DNA from: Bombyx mori
Lineage: Eukaryota > Arthropoda > Insecta > Lepidoptera > Bombycidae
Reading direction: 5' to 3'
Length of the DNA stretch: 64,000 bases
NCBI RefSeq assembly: GCF_030269925.1
Contig: NC_085124.1
Coordinates: 10,478,001-10,542,000 of the forward strand
Position numbers and translations under genes: made by a program. Of this stretch, positions 44,395 through 55,975 are shown piece after piece (position 1 is the stretch's first letter; each line of letters starts with the position of its first letter). The notes under the pieces were generated by a model, which was not told the origin of the DNA, did not search any database, and saw only the letters and a list, made by a program, of their open reading frames with translations.

Positions 44395-44727
44395 AACTAA
44401 TTTATTTATTCAAAGGGTTTCTTTAGTAACAAAGGTAAAATTGATGAGATTGTTTGTGTCGCTTCCTTTGTCAAGTCGCAGATATTTGTAAACACAATTC
44501 GTTTATGTAAAGTATAAAATGAGCATTCGTGGCTCTGTTTTTTAATGTTTTGTTCGGGTCATTAAAGCGATTACGTTGATACATTGTGGTTATTATGGGC
44601 ATTTCAGGGGAGGTTTTTTGTCAAAGTACCATAAATACAGTCGCTGCAAATGAGTTTTTCTCATACTTTTACGACAGTAGTGTGGTGGTGTTGCATTAGT
44701 CATACATAAAAATAACAATTTATTTTT

Positions 44728-45092
44728 TGACGTGACAACGTCTTATATTTCGATGGAACCGGCTGCACGCACGAAAAAACATGACTCATTGAGGCGTTCC
44801 ATTTAAGGCTTGAAGTGCAAGCGAGAGCGCGCAACGAGCGACAAAGAGGCACAATCGGGCTCCGCGTTCGGAAGCGTTCGACTCTACTTGAGTGAGCGAT
44901 GCATCCGCGTGGACAGCTGCTATACAATAATACATTTACATGTTTTCGTCAAGTATGAAGTGAAATTCAGTGAAAAGTGAATGTGGTGTCAATTGTCCAT
45001 ACAAAATATCTATCAAACAAATAAAATTAAAATTTTCTTTTGAAAAATGAAACCATTCCATCAGTATTTTCTTATGACGTTGTCACGTTCAA
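44728..45092. mobile_element. MITE candidate with GACGTGACAACGTC ends
   Basis: Left TTGACGTGACAACGTCTTAT and the right end read inward, TTGAACGTGACAACGTCATA, form imperfect inverted ends of ~20 bp around a 365-bp interior that is GC-richer near 44820-44900. The superfamily and target duplication are not clear. Confidence 0.45.
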
Positions 45093-45373
45093 CTATCGTC
45101 AGTAAACCGACTTTACAGACAACCGATTTTTTTTCTATATTTTTCAGTTTTCGGAACTCGTAGACATAACTGAAACTACTTCTACGACTTAATCTCGCAC
45201 CAGTTAACACAATATTCAAATATCGATGAACAACACTTTAGTCATACGCGACCACAAAATTTATAAAGCTTTCAAAACGTCGGAAACAATGTGATAATAG
45301 TAAAAGTAAGATTAAATCGTAATATTAGTTCTAATTAAACCTATGTTAAATTCGTTCCTTATCGAATCATAAA

Positions 45374-45618
45374 TCCCTATATATAAAAATGAATTGCTGT
45401 TCGTTAGTTTCGCAAAAACGCGAGAACGGCTGGACCGATTTGGCTAATTTTGGTCTTGAATTATTTGTGGAAGTCCAGGGAAGGTTTAAAAAGTGAGAAA
45501 ATATAAAAAAGCTCGGAATTATATAAAAACAAACAATTTTGTTTTTCCTTTGATGTGTCCCCTTGATGTGTCTTTTAATGATCGATTGAGGCACTACGAA
45601 GTCTGCCGGGTCAGCTAG
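45374..45618 (+). mobile_element. Helitron family B, copy
   Basis: TCCCTATATATAAAAATGAA start and CTGCCGGGTCAGCTAG end. It is 245 bp, with an internal deletion relative to the 39617 copy. Confidence 0.82.
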
Positions 45619-46523
45619 TTTAAAATATAATATAGCAGTTTAGTTATCAATATCACCAAGGTTCTCTTTCAAGGAGTTCTTATATTAAATTTACTTTCAA
45701 AATCAGACACGAATTAGTTTTTTTTTTTATGAAATCGTAATTTTTATATTGTCGTATTTTTATTTCTCGGAACGAATCGAATTTTCGTATCAAACTGAAT
45801 AAATTAAATCTCAAAATGTAATTTCCATTGCGGACGTGACAATAATTTAATTTGAACGTGAATATTTTCGAGGGCCGTTCATAATCACACTTAATACTTT
45901 TTTATAATGAGGAGAAATTTGTTTTGTATCTGGCTTCAAGTTAGTTGAATTAGATTTGAGTTTAACAAGGGAGTGTTGGGTCGATAAAAAAGAACAAACA
46001 TGAAAACTTTGATGTTTTTTCAAATGTTTTGTGTGTTCAAAATGAAGGTAGCGTTGTTTCATTTCAAAGCTCTGTTGATTTGTTGCGGATGACAGCGATC
46101 TTTTATATAATTAAATAGCTTTAACCGCATTGTAAATTTGTAGTTTTTTTTTAATAGCTTATTCCAGTGTTTTCTAAGAGTAAATATTTTTGAAAAAAGG
46201 CTATAAAGATAAATCTTTGAACCAATTTCAGTTGTTATCTATATTTGGCTCTTTTGGTTGACAAGGTTGCTGACCACTGGCTTGTGACATGCCTGATATA
46301 GTAATAAATAGAATATCGTTTTGTTGAAACACGATTGTTTGGAAATTATGTTATTATTAAAACCGCTTTCACGTTTTTTATTTGTTGTTAGTCTTAAACA
46401 TTTATTGTAGTTACGTTTTCGGATACCGGAGAGCTAATTGTTTATAAAAGTATCGAATATTATTTGTAACCTTATGAGCGGACGGTTGTACTACTGAAAA
46501 AGAAGAGAACCTATTAAATTATT
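45619..46523. other. No recognised feature
   Basis: AT-rich spacer with no supported gene. Confidence 0.4.
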
Positions 46524-47804
46524 CGGGGTTAAAGTATGAAATTGCTGTTCTATTGTAATAAGTACTATTAAACTTCATGGTTTGAGATTTTAGCGTGATT
46601 TTTTTTTCTAATGGTACCTATGAGGTTCTTCTTTTAAAAAATGCCCAACATTTGATTCATGACTTTCAGTTGTTTTTTTGTTCAGCTTAGACAAGAAAGA
46701 TGGATACTTCGAAAAATCTCGTGATTGTTCAATACGAGTTCCGACGCGGAACTAACGCTGCAGAAACAGCTCGCAATATCAGTGTTGCGTTTGGAGTGGG
46801 GACTACTAATGAACGCACCGGGCGATATTGGTTTAAACGCTTTCGTGACGGAAATTTTGATTTGAAGAACGAACCACGTGGAAGACCGCCGCCACACATG
46901 TGAATAACAATGAATTGAAAGAGATGGTGGAAGCCGATCCGTGTCAAACTACCGGATTTCAAAGGAATTAGGGGCAAGGTTTAACGTTACCTTACCAACA
47001 ATATTGGACTCATTTGCGTCAGATCAGTAAAATAAAAAAAACATGAAAATGGGTGCCTCATGATTTGATTGATCTGCAGAAAGAAACGCGTGTTGAAACT
47101 TGTGTTGCCTTGTTGAATCGATACAGAAATTAAGGAATATTGGATCGAATTGTGACGTGATCAAAAATGGATTCTTTATGATAGCTGTAAGCGAAAAATG
47201 CAATGGCTCACACCAGGTCAAACGCCGCAACCGTGTCTTAAAGCAATTAATTACCAATAAATAGGTAATGGTAACTGTTTGGTGGTCTCAGCATGGTGTT
47301 ATTTACTATAGCTTTATCCAATCTGGTCAAGCAATAACGGCAGACATCTACTGTGCGAAATACCGAACAATGATAGCAAAACTTGCAGTGAAACAGCCTC
47401 GACTCATGAATCGATCTTAGCCATTACGAGTATTGGTCCATGATAACCCGAGACCTCATACGAGAAACCGTTTAAACTCTACAGGAACTGCAATCAGAAA
47501 CCATTCGTCACCCTCCGTATTCGCCAGACCTTGCTCCAACGGACTACCATTTTTTCGTGAATTGGACAATTTTCTACGTGATAAAAAGTTTTCTTCCCAA
47601 GAGGCAGTACAAAATGCTTTCACACAGTTTGTAGAATCTAGATCACCAGAGTTCTATCGCAAATGCATAAATGACCTTCCTATTAGATGGCAGCAATGTA
47701 CAGATAATAATGGTAGATATTTTGATAAATAAATATGTTAAATGAGAAAAAAAAAACAATTTCAATTTTTTAGTACAAATCGACCATTTTATACTAATAC
47801 CTAA
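46524..47804 (+). mobile_element. Inactive mariner transposon
   Basis: About 1.28 kb, the usual mariner size. The right end read inward, TTAGGTATTAGTATAAAATG, is a mariner-style terminal repeat; the left end near 46524-46550 (AAAGTATGAAATTGCTG) is a weak match. The transposase between them is broken by several frameshifts. Confidence 0.75.
46700..47732 (+). pseudogene. Mariner transposase pseudogene
   Basis: Remains of a Tc1/mariner DDE transposase that would cut and paste its own element at TA. The start MDTSKNLVIVQYEFRRGTNA and GRYWFKRFRDGNFDLKNEPR are the N-terminal helix-turn-helix region, ending in a premature stop at 46903. Further pieces are readable in shifted frames: a KWILYD-like block near 47155-47185 whose first catalytic Asp is preceded by a frameshift, the second Asp in VHDNPRPHT near 47430-47457, and PPYSPDLAPTDYHFF near 47512-47560 with the third Asp. 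A mariner has a D,D34D triad. The C-terminal RWQQCTDNNGRYFDK is intact. Confidence 0.85.
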
Positions 47805-48714
47805 CTTTAACCTCTAATATTATAAATTATTCAGGTGTCAATCCTTCAAAGTTTTTGATATTTAATTTGTATAAAATTTTTTAATCTAACCTAAAAATTG
47901 TAAGCGTTTTCGCGCCTAATTTGAGCAAAAAAAAAAATTTGGCGAACGAAATCGCGCCAACAAAGGAATTCAAACAAGCGACACAAAGAGGGACTTACTT
48001 TTGAGCGAAATTTCCATTTGATTCACTTAGCATTTCAATTTATATGGTTCCTGGTAAATCTAAACTGTTTGTTACGACTTCGTAGTCCCTGGTTTAAATA
48101 TATTATTGAAAATGATATAAATTTATGATGCATACTTTGTGGATTTAGTTTTCTTTACTACTAGAGTTATAATCCTAAATCATAGTTGTTTTTTAATCAA
48201 CACGAAGAGGTTGTTTATTATAAAAACGACTTTAAAAATTCTTCAGGAGATGAGCTGCATCCATAATGTGCTCTCGAACGATCTTAAAGTACCTATAAAT
48301 AATGCTATCTTGTCAAGGGACTAAAAAAAATGAGCAATTTCTCAAGCCGTATAATCGCTAAACTTAAAGGCCCCAGGCGTTGGTGTGACTAATGAACCGA
48401 ACTGTTTTTACCGAAAATTTATTCGATCTAAAATGGCTGAATAATTTTGCTACGTTTCAGAAGTTTAATTAGCACTGGTGGACCATTATTGGTATTACGG
48501 GCCGTTCGTAAATAATCAATAATTGCTATTTACGGAGCTGACCTTACGTACTTGACGATCGCGACGAAGATATTTTCATTACTTGTAAAGTCTGGTAAAT
48601 GCATATTAGTAAAGCGGTACATAGGAATTTTGGTCATAGTTGTTCAGAGTAGAGTTTCAGATTAGGTCTTTCAGATGGATTATAAATCCCTTTTAAATAG
48701 CGTAGCTAAGCGGA
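47805..48714. other. No recognised feature
   Basis: AT-rich spacer. Confidence 0.4.
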
Positions 48715-48817
48715 AAAGCTCACGGCTCCTGGTGTTAAGTGGTTACTGGAGTCTATAGACATGATTACCGTCATCCAACCGGAGACATGAGGTCGAAATC
48801 TAAATTATATTGTACAA
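48715..48817 (-). mobile_element. Bm1-type SINE fragment, next to Helitron
   Basis: AAGCTCACGGCTCCTGGTGT, TAAGTGGTTACTGGAGTC. It stops at the Helitron edge (48818). Confidence 0.65.
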
Positions 48818-49131
48818 CTAGCTTTTGCCCGCGACTCCGTCCACGTGGAATAGTTACTTTGGCATAACGCTAAATATTACTCCCCACTTCATTTACGTAG
48901 AAAGTGAAAATATTTTTGAATTATAGAATGTTAAGGAGCTATTTAAACCCTTATTTTGAAACATTCTTTATTGGTGCTCCGTTTGTATTGGTCTTACCGT
49001 GATTGTTATATAGTCTATAGCCTTCTTCAATAAATGGGCTATCTAACACTGAAATAATTTTAAAAATCGGACCAGTACTTTCTGAGATTAGCGCGTTCAA
49101 ACAAACAAACTCTTTATAATATTAGTATAGA
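48818..49131 (-). mobile_element. Non-autonomous Helitron, family D
   Basis: Left CTAGCTTTTGCCCGCGACTC and right AATATTAGTATAGA are complements of CTAG and TC ends. It is 314 bp. Its 5' end resembles family C but the body differs. Confidence 0.78.
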
Positions 49132-49579
49132 TAATTTTCCTACTCTTCAAACTTGTAGGTGATACGTGTAAATGATACCCACCCGTGTGCGTTAAGAACG
49201 CGCGTTGATAACCAGTAAAAACGTGTTATAAAATGCACGAAGTGACTGTGAAAGGTCGCACTCCCTTTGTAATGGTTCGCGTATTTAATTTCATCAGTTA
49301 TTATAGCCATGAAAGCCCTCACTGACCGACTTTCTCCTCAAATTGCTGCCGGAAATGTTGGGGGACAATTTAATGAAAAGTATTACGGAAGTGAAAAACG
49401 AGTTACGTAACTTAATGTAACAATATTTTAGAGCATTTTTATTATGAAAATAAGCGATGTGTTCGTTACACTCATTTTATATACATGCTACATGGTTATA
49501 CTTTTTCCAAACACAACAAGTTTTCAAATATATCGCGATATTGCCTGGATGTATTGGATTCTAATGGGAGCATTCAATC

Positions 49580-49780
49580 AACATCGAGTCAATATGTCTT
49601 GAGAACTGACGAAGATCACCCAAAAAGCGAAAAGTTGAATATCTCGGGCACTTGCTTCCAAACAACAAGCTCTCACTACTTCTCCTAATAATGACGAGCG
49701 ATCATCATGGATGTTGAAGATAGTAGCCGCACCATGATACACATAAATTATCCGAGAAATAGAAGAGAGTGGATGGGGTT
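49580..49780 (+). mobile_element. Decayed RTE-like ORF C-terminus
   Basis: Shifted frames read VLRTDEDHPKSEKL and EYLGHLLPNNKLSLL, resembling the conserved EYLGH.xRN region near the C-terminus of RTE-type endonuclease-reverse transcriptases. A short and damaged match. Confidence 0.4.
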
Positions 49781-50004
49781 CGCGAACGTGACCAGACGTT
49801 CCTTGTGTACCCACGGGACGAGGGCAAGACCAGTTTGTGTTGTTGACGGCTAATTTACACTAGTTGAAAGGAAACCGAAGAAGAAGGCATTGACTTTGAG
49901 GTATCCATTGTTTCTGCTACTGTTTCGCTGTGTCGTAAGCTCATCTACTTATCCGTACCAATAATAAAGTTGTTCAATTTACTTAAAAACCAACTAATGC
50001 TGAT

Positions 50005-50234
50005 CGATGTGGACGAGCTCACAGCCCACCTGGTGTTAAGTGGTTACTGGAGCCCATAGACCTCTACGATGTAAATGCACCACCCACCTTGAGATATAAG
50101 ACCTAAGGTCTCAGTATAGTTACAACGGCTGCCCCACCCTTCAAACCGAAACGCATTACTGCTTCACAGGAGAAATAGGCAGGGTGGTGGTACCTATCTG
50201 TGCGGACTTACAAAAAGTCCTACCACCAGTAAAA
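50005..50234 (-). mobile_element. Bm1-type SINE, 3' body
   Basis: TGTGGACGAGCTCACAGCCC to GTCCTACCACCAGTA; near-consensus. Confidence 0.9.
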
Positions 50235-50484
50235 GTAAACTTTTATTTAGTAGACGATTTAAAATTAAAAGTAGACTTTACTGGCTTTGAAATTCTTAGA
50301 GTAAGTGATACAATCATTTTCACTAATGGTCGTCTTGTGTCCTCTTTGTGTGGTGCAAACGTAGATGATAGTCATTACTCATTTGTGTATTCCCAGAATT
50401 ATTAAGGCTTCCAGGATGACAGGGCAGATTTATGTACTGTTATTGCGACGTCGAAAAGACGGCGGGTTCTGTTTTAATTGCCTT

Positions 50485-50580
50485 TGAAGGAAACCGAGTA
50501 AACGATCCACCTAATGATGAGTGGTGGTCGATTCTTATGGAGATCAATCAGTGCAGCTGAGCCACTGCCTACGCTTCGAT
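50485..50580 (-). mobile_element. Degenerate jockey/CR1-like tail, family 2
   Basis: ACCTAATGATGAGTGGTGGT, GGAGATCAATCAGTGCAGC and GAGCCACTGCCTACG follow the minus-strand tail order at 25104, heavily diverged. Confidence 0.35.
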
Positions 50581-51082
50581 TTTCGAAACTTATCACACGT
50601 TTTGGTTGGTTGAGAAACTACATCGAAAAAAAGTGTAACCTTTCCCTAAAAGTGTAAGACCTTTTTTGTAGTGATTTTTGAGGCACTTCGCAATCACCTA
50701 GGAACCTGAATGAAACCTTTTTCTATCTATTCTTGTCGTTAATTATAAGAATATGATGTTAATATAGTAATTATTTTTTTTATAAATTTTTAGAAATTTA
50801 TCTGCTTACTAACTTTACGCGCATTTATTAACATGTTATATTTCGCTTCATTATTTTATTCTGACTCTTTATTTTTATTTAATTACCACTTAATACAGTA
50901 ATCATGTAGTAGAAATAATTCCGTTTTATATCACAAAAGAGAGCTAAAGTACATGTCACGGGAAACGGTTTGAAGATTTAACCTGAAACTTAAGTTTAGC
51001 CTTCACTCTAATTGACATTCGAAAGGTGTTAAAACCAGCGTAAAAATTAGAAAATAATAATTAAATGTAAAATTTTGATTAC
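50581..51082. other. No recognised feature
   Basis: AT-rich spacer. Confidence 0.4.
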
Positions 51083-51415
51083 TTAAATGGGTGAATGAGT
51101 TTACGTCCCGCCTGGTATTAAGCGGTTATCGGATCACTACGTGAACGTCGCCCGTCCGAGCCATGTTTTTTTTTTTATTGCTTAGGTGGACGAGCTCACA
51201 GCCCGCCCGGTGTTAAGTTACTCGAGCCCATAGACATCCACAACGTAAATGCGCCACCCACCTTGAGATATAGGTTCTAAGGTCTCAAGTATAGTGAGAA
51301 TATATAGTGAGACCTAAATCTCAATTGGTTAGTATTCGGCTATTCCCTTCAAACTGAAACGCATTACTGCACCGCCGCAGAAACAAGAAGGGCGGTGGTG
51401 CCTATCCTAAACAAA
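51083..51415 (-). mobile_element. Nested Bm1-type SINEs
   Basis: An older minus-strand copy (51083-51163: AAATGGGTGAATGAGTTTAC, CGTCCCGCCTGG) is interrupted at 51164 by a younger truncated minus copy (TTATTGCTTAGGTGGACGAG to TCTCAAGTATAG, ~51305). It then resumes with CTTCAAACTGAAACGCATTA and AGAAGGGCGGTGGTGCC. Confidence 0.7.
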
Positions 51416-51719
51416 GTACTTCGCGTTATTTTTGTAGCAGCAATTACTTGATTCTGAAATTGATAATGTCTACATAGTCTGTATGATAATCAGGACCTAA
51501 TTAAGATACAAATTAGATCAAGCCAAAACAAAACGAATCAAATCTGGCTGAATTCTTGGAAGCACTGAAATTAATCTTGTTTTTATTACGAAAGGAGCCC
51601 GTCATGCTTAGGAATCCGATTATAATTTAGGGATTCGATGATCTATTCGTCTATCCTAGATTAATTACAAGAACATCTGAATAATTTATAAGAAAGTGAG
51701 AGTCTCTGAAGAGTTATTA

Positions 51720-51832
51720 TCCTATTGAGTTTTGATTTCTTGTCTCGAGATGGGTAATAGAATTCATGTTGTGATGTCTGTGGGTTTGGCTAGCCACTGA
51801 ACGCCACGAGCTCATTCACATACCTAAAAAAA
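51720..51832 (+). mobile_element. Degenerate Bm1-type SINE fragment
   Basis: TGTCTCGAGATGGGTAATAG, GTGATGTCTGTGGGTTTGG and CCACGAGCTCATTCACATAC with an A-rich end. Confidence 0.45.
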
Positions 51833-52140
51833 AAATACGACTTTGCTACAAAAGCAAATACAAATTTTGCACTTTGAAAAATAAATTTAAAAAATAACTC
51901 TCTGAATAACTGAACTATCAAACGATTCGTTGCTCACTGAAAAAGGATAAACTATGTTCGCAATTATCATGTTACTATTTAATAATATTTCTTTTGTCGT
52001 CCATAAAATAATACATTATAAATGTATTATTATACATTTTTCACAAAAAAAATGTCAGTTGCACTCAAAGTTTTATTTGTTATATCGTATTATAATTGTA
52101 CTATCCGCTACGGTTATTGTTTATTTTTTTTTATCTTGGT

Positions 52141-52250
52141 TAGATATGTGCCTTTACGGCCTGGCCCATCCTTTGTTCAGTGGTTACCGGAGCCCATAGA
52201 CGTGTACAACATAAATGCCGCCAACCTCCTTGAAATGGGAGCAGGCTTCA
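52141..52250 (-). mobile_element. Bm1-type SINE fragment
   Basis: TTACCGGAGCCCATAGACGT and ACATAAATGCCGCCAACCTC. Confidence 0.6.
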
Positions 52251-52863
52251 TTCTTTCTGGGTAACAGGTTCTATAACGCATGTCGTAATAGGTATGTGAC
52301 ATTACAGGTATTTTAATTAAAAAAAATATTACCCTGACAAGAAATTCAGGGGCCATATTTTATGAAGGTGAAGAAAAAAATCATGTGAAATAAATAATTA
52401 CGTTCTAATTATAGGTACTTTACTTTCCATCTAAAAATTGTATTACAGTTTCTATTCTCAAGGCATTCGAAGGATTACTTTTCATACATACAAAATGAAA
52501 TATCTAATAAAAGCGAAATGAGGGTGGGTAATTTAATAGTCAGTAATGAGATATTTAAAAAAATAGAGGGATTTTTTTGAAAAATCCAATGTTTTACTTG
52601 TCTGGAATTTTTAATATTTTCATTTGAATAATGATACTCATATATAAATAAATATGTTGCAAAAAGTTATTGCATGAAAAAACGTATAAAATATGAAGGG
52701 ATAATGAAATTTTGGTAATTTTAAGAATGGTTTGTTAAGATTTTTCTCTTATTGGAATAGTAAATTATTCACTTGAAGCTGAAGCTTCAGAAACGAAGAA
52801 AGCAAGAGAGAAAGAGTGAGAGACAAATGGAGCAAAAGAGAGATGGATGACATTTTATTTAAA
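52251..52863. other. No gene; purine-rich stretch 52785-52848
   Basis: AGAAAGCAAGAGAGAAAGAG and similar purine-only runs precede the Helitron pair. No coding signal. Confidence 0.45.
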
Positions 52864-53278
52864 CTAGTGGTCCCCCGGTAGTCGAAATTCGATTATAATT
52901 AAATAATGTTATAACTTTGCACGCTATTCTATTATAATCACAGATTTCGCCAAGACTACACTTTAGACAAATATGAATAAAGACAAACAACATTTAATCT
53001 ATTCTCAATTTGCCCACAGACTATAAGCAATAAGAAAAGTATTATACAAAAAGTAGTATACAAACAGTATGCATGCGTGTGTGTGTGTCAAATACATTAA
53101 GTGTGTGTAATTGTTTTTTGTTGATTTAATGTATTTTATAAGCATAATTTAAAAAAATATTGTCATTCTGCACTCCTTCTCTATATTCTTTTTAAGTGTG
53201 GGAAATTTCGTACTCCTCCGTCCGCGCAATTTTCCTAAAAAGGGGTACGAAGTTTTTGCCTCACGTATTAATAATATA
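52864..53278 (-). mobile_element. Helitron family A, copy 5
   Basis: CTAGTGGTCCCCCGGTAGTC at the left; right edge CCTCACGTATTAATAATATA. Directly abuts copy 6. Confidence 0.82.
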
Positions 53279-53405
53279 GTAGTGGTCCCGCAGTAGTCGA
53301 AATTCGACTATAATTAATTGAAATTATAAGTTTCATCATTATTATGGTCCTATTGTTACAGATTTCGCCAAGACTACACTATAGACAAATATGTACTCGA
53401 ATATC
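53279..53405 (-). mobile_element. Helitron family A, copy 6 (3' end only)
   Basis: GTAGTGGTCCCGCAGTAGTC with the hairpin, then GGTCCTATTGTTACAGATTT as in copy 2, breaking off after ATGTACTCGAATA. It is a head-to-tail neighbour of copy 5. Confidence 0.78.
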
Positions 53406-54475
53406 CGATTTTCCGCTGAATACAAATATTTTTATTTTATTTTGCGTAGCGCTAACATTAATGAAGGCTGTTTATCTAATTACCACAGTTTTACGTATAT
53501 ATTTCCATGAAGAAGACGATGTCAAATTTATACGCGCATTACAAGGTCGATGTTAAAAGCTCACCCACAAAATGTCGAAACCAGACCTCCTCTAATTAGT
53601 TTTAGCCAGAGTGAAATTGAGCTACGCCACTTAATATTAATGTTTAACACGTCGAAATTCATCTCGCGTACAGCATCCCGATTGCCCATTTATATCTATC
53701 TCGCTATTTGGGTAATTAAGCTGTAAGTCTGGTACATGAGACGTTGATAAATTATAGTTCCACTGACCCGATGAATCCAACATGACGTGCGGGTTTTGAT
53801 AGGCATCCTTTCCTGTATGGGGCTACCAGAGTTAGGAACTGCTTTATAGTTGTGGGCCTTTCGAAATAGTTTGTTGATTAAAATTTTACTAAGTTGTACC
53901 ATTATAAATAACATTAGACAATTCTACTGTGTACTAGGGTTTTTAAGACACACGAGAATAAGATTTGTTAAATGGTACAAAGTATTTACAGCCAGAACTT
54001 ACTGCGAAATGACACAAAGGAATCTTAACAAAAAAAATGCAATTAATAATTACAAGCACACTTATTTGAATTTTGAATATGAAATATGAAATTTGAATAT
54101 GAAATTTGAAAATGAAACAGGAGATTTTATGTCTTCGAAAAATTAATTCGATTATAACCTAATTAAATTAAATGAAAAATGGGTTTCGGAAAATTGATTC
54201 ACATGGTATCCACGATGTTGAACGATAACTCAGAGTTCGCGTGATCCACACAGATTACATCTTTGGTAATTATTTTTTGTGAAAAATGATCTCATGTTTA
54301 CGGATTTCTATGAATGATATATTCATTAACGTTGTCCTTTATAGATTTTTGTATATAATTATACGTAACCATTTATAAGTAATATAGAAGGCATTTTTCC
54401 GGAATGTTGTTTCATCATCGTCTAATCAATTACTACGGTTGGAAAGATCTAGTGAATTCTATGTTTGTATTACGT
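53406..54475. other. Unassigned; minisatellite at 54064-54115
   Basis: No gene. The minisatellite repeats TTTGAATATGAAA-like units (about four). Otherwise AT-rich. Confidence 0.45.
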
Positions 54476-54830
54476 TCATTGTTTCTTCTTCTTCTTCTTC
54501 TTCGTCGTGGTTACGTATGTCTTATTGCTGGGTTGCGGTTTTTGAGAGACTTCTCCATCTCTCTCTATTTGTGGCGGTACGTGTACATTCAGTAAGGGAA
54601 CACTTCGTCGATGACTTAATCAAGTCTGTCCACCTTGTGGATGATCGTCCGCGAGAACGTTGACCGTCTACTCTTCCTTGAACCACTAAACGTTCCAATG
54701 AGCTTTCATTACGAATGATATGTCCAAACATATTAAGGATTCGCAATTGCACAATCGTCGAAAGGTTTTGTTTGATTTGGAGCTCTTTGAGGATGGATAC
54801 ATTAGTGCGGTGAGTAGTCCATTTTATCAT
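54476..54830 (-). mobile_element. RTE-like retrotransposon 3' end with (GAA)n tail
   Basis: The minus frame reads THRTNVSILKELQIKQNLST, LRILNMFGHIIRNESSLERL, then GQRSRGRSSTRWTDLI and NRERWRSL, ending at TATQQ-stop (54522). The GHIIRN...G.RSRGR..TRW.D pattern is the C-terminus of RTE-type endonuclease-reverse transcriptases. The CTT run at 54484-54505 is the complement of its simple-repeat tail. Confidence 0.8.
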
Positions 54831-54883
54831 TCATTGTTACGTACTGCTTAATTTAATATGTGGAGGCCTTCTATGTGCCTTGC

Positions 54884-55430
54884 TTCACGTCCTTACGGAT
54901 CCACTCGATCGACTATCACTGTCATTACACGTCCGCAGCTCCAAGCACTAAAAGCTTGTATAGGGACCCTGGTAGCCGAATTCGTCGGAATCGACAAAGA
55001 GCTCAAAGTGAAATATCAGATCTTCTCAGCGGCTCCAGATTCTGACCCGGTAGTAGATGCATTCACCAAGCAGCTACTCTCGTGCTGTTAGATCTCCATC
55101 AAAAGCTCGCACGCCTGTTAGCAAATCCCGTAATTACAGATCCTCCCGATCCATTAACGATGCTTTTAGGTACCTCAAGCACCGGTCACCGTCCTCGCCG
55201 AACCCGTCGCTGGCGACGAAGGGCTTGACGTGCAAGTTAACCCATAAACACAGCCCACTGAGTTTCTCGCCGAATCTTCTCAGTGGGTCGCGTTTCCGAT
55301 CCGGTGGTAGAAGCACTGCTCTTGTTAAGGCCAGTGCTAGTAACACACCCGGTTTGAGTCACCTCACCTAAACGTCAAAGAGAAGCTGAAATAGCCTCTC
55401 AAGGCTAAGTAAGTAGTAAGAAAAGCACCT
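54884..55430 (+). mobile_element. Diverged jockey-like 3' ends, two in tandem
   Basis: Part one, 54884-55095: CGTCCTTACGGATCCACTCG, GGAATCGACAAAGAGCTC, TCTTCTCAGCGGCTCC. Part two, 55130-55430: AGATCCTCCCGATCCATTAA, CACTGAGTTTCTCGCCG, TCTTCTCAGTGGGTCGCG. Both correspond to the region from RHVLTDPSDP through the 3' UTR of the element at 20388. Part two ends with AGGCTAAGTAAGTAGTAAG rather than poly(A). Confidence 0.65.
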
Positions 55431-55649
55431 GGTGCTAGTCTATACTATGCAGCCCATGCTACCCATGATCGAACACAGTGGAGGAACGTCACATGTGGTC
55501 GCGATCTTCAGCAGTTAGGGAACGATATAGAAGCAAAACTCATCGTGGGCTAAAGGATGCGTGGTGTATCTTATCAAGCCATGCGACTATGCTGATGTTT
55601 AAGTCCGCAGACAGGCATTAAATTTTATTTGGAGAAATTCGTGCTTAGA

Positions 55650-55975
55650 GCTTGTTCACGAATGACTTGCATGATGAAGGAATAGCATTGTGTAATGAAA
55701 ATCGAACCCGTAGAAATTATAATTTGCGATGGCAGGGCATCTTATGAGTCCACACGGGAAAGAACTACGACCTTGGTTATTTCTGCCGTGAGGCATTTGA
55801 TGCGTTTTGATTTGAAGGGCGGGGCAGACGTTATACTATATGACTGAGACTTCTAATTCATGTCTCAAAATAGAAGGGGGCATTTACGTTGTTGATGTCT
55901 ATGGACTCCAGTGAACTGGCGATGGTGGTGGGCCGAGGAGATGACCCGTTAGCTCGTCCACCAGTCTATTAATCT
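55650..55975 (+). mobile_element. Old SINE of the Bm1 group
   Basis: Linker TTCACGAATGACTTGCATGA and AATAGCATTGTGTAATGAAA, body TTATTTCTGCCGTGAGGCAT and GATGTCTATGGACTCCAGTG, end GCTCGTCCACCAGTC. Confidence 0.7.
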
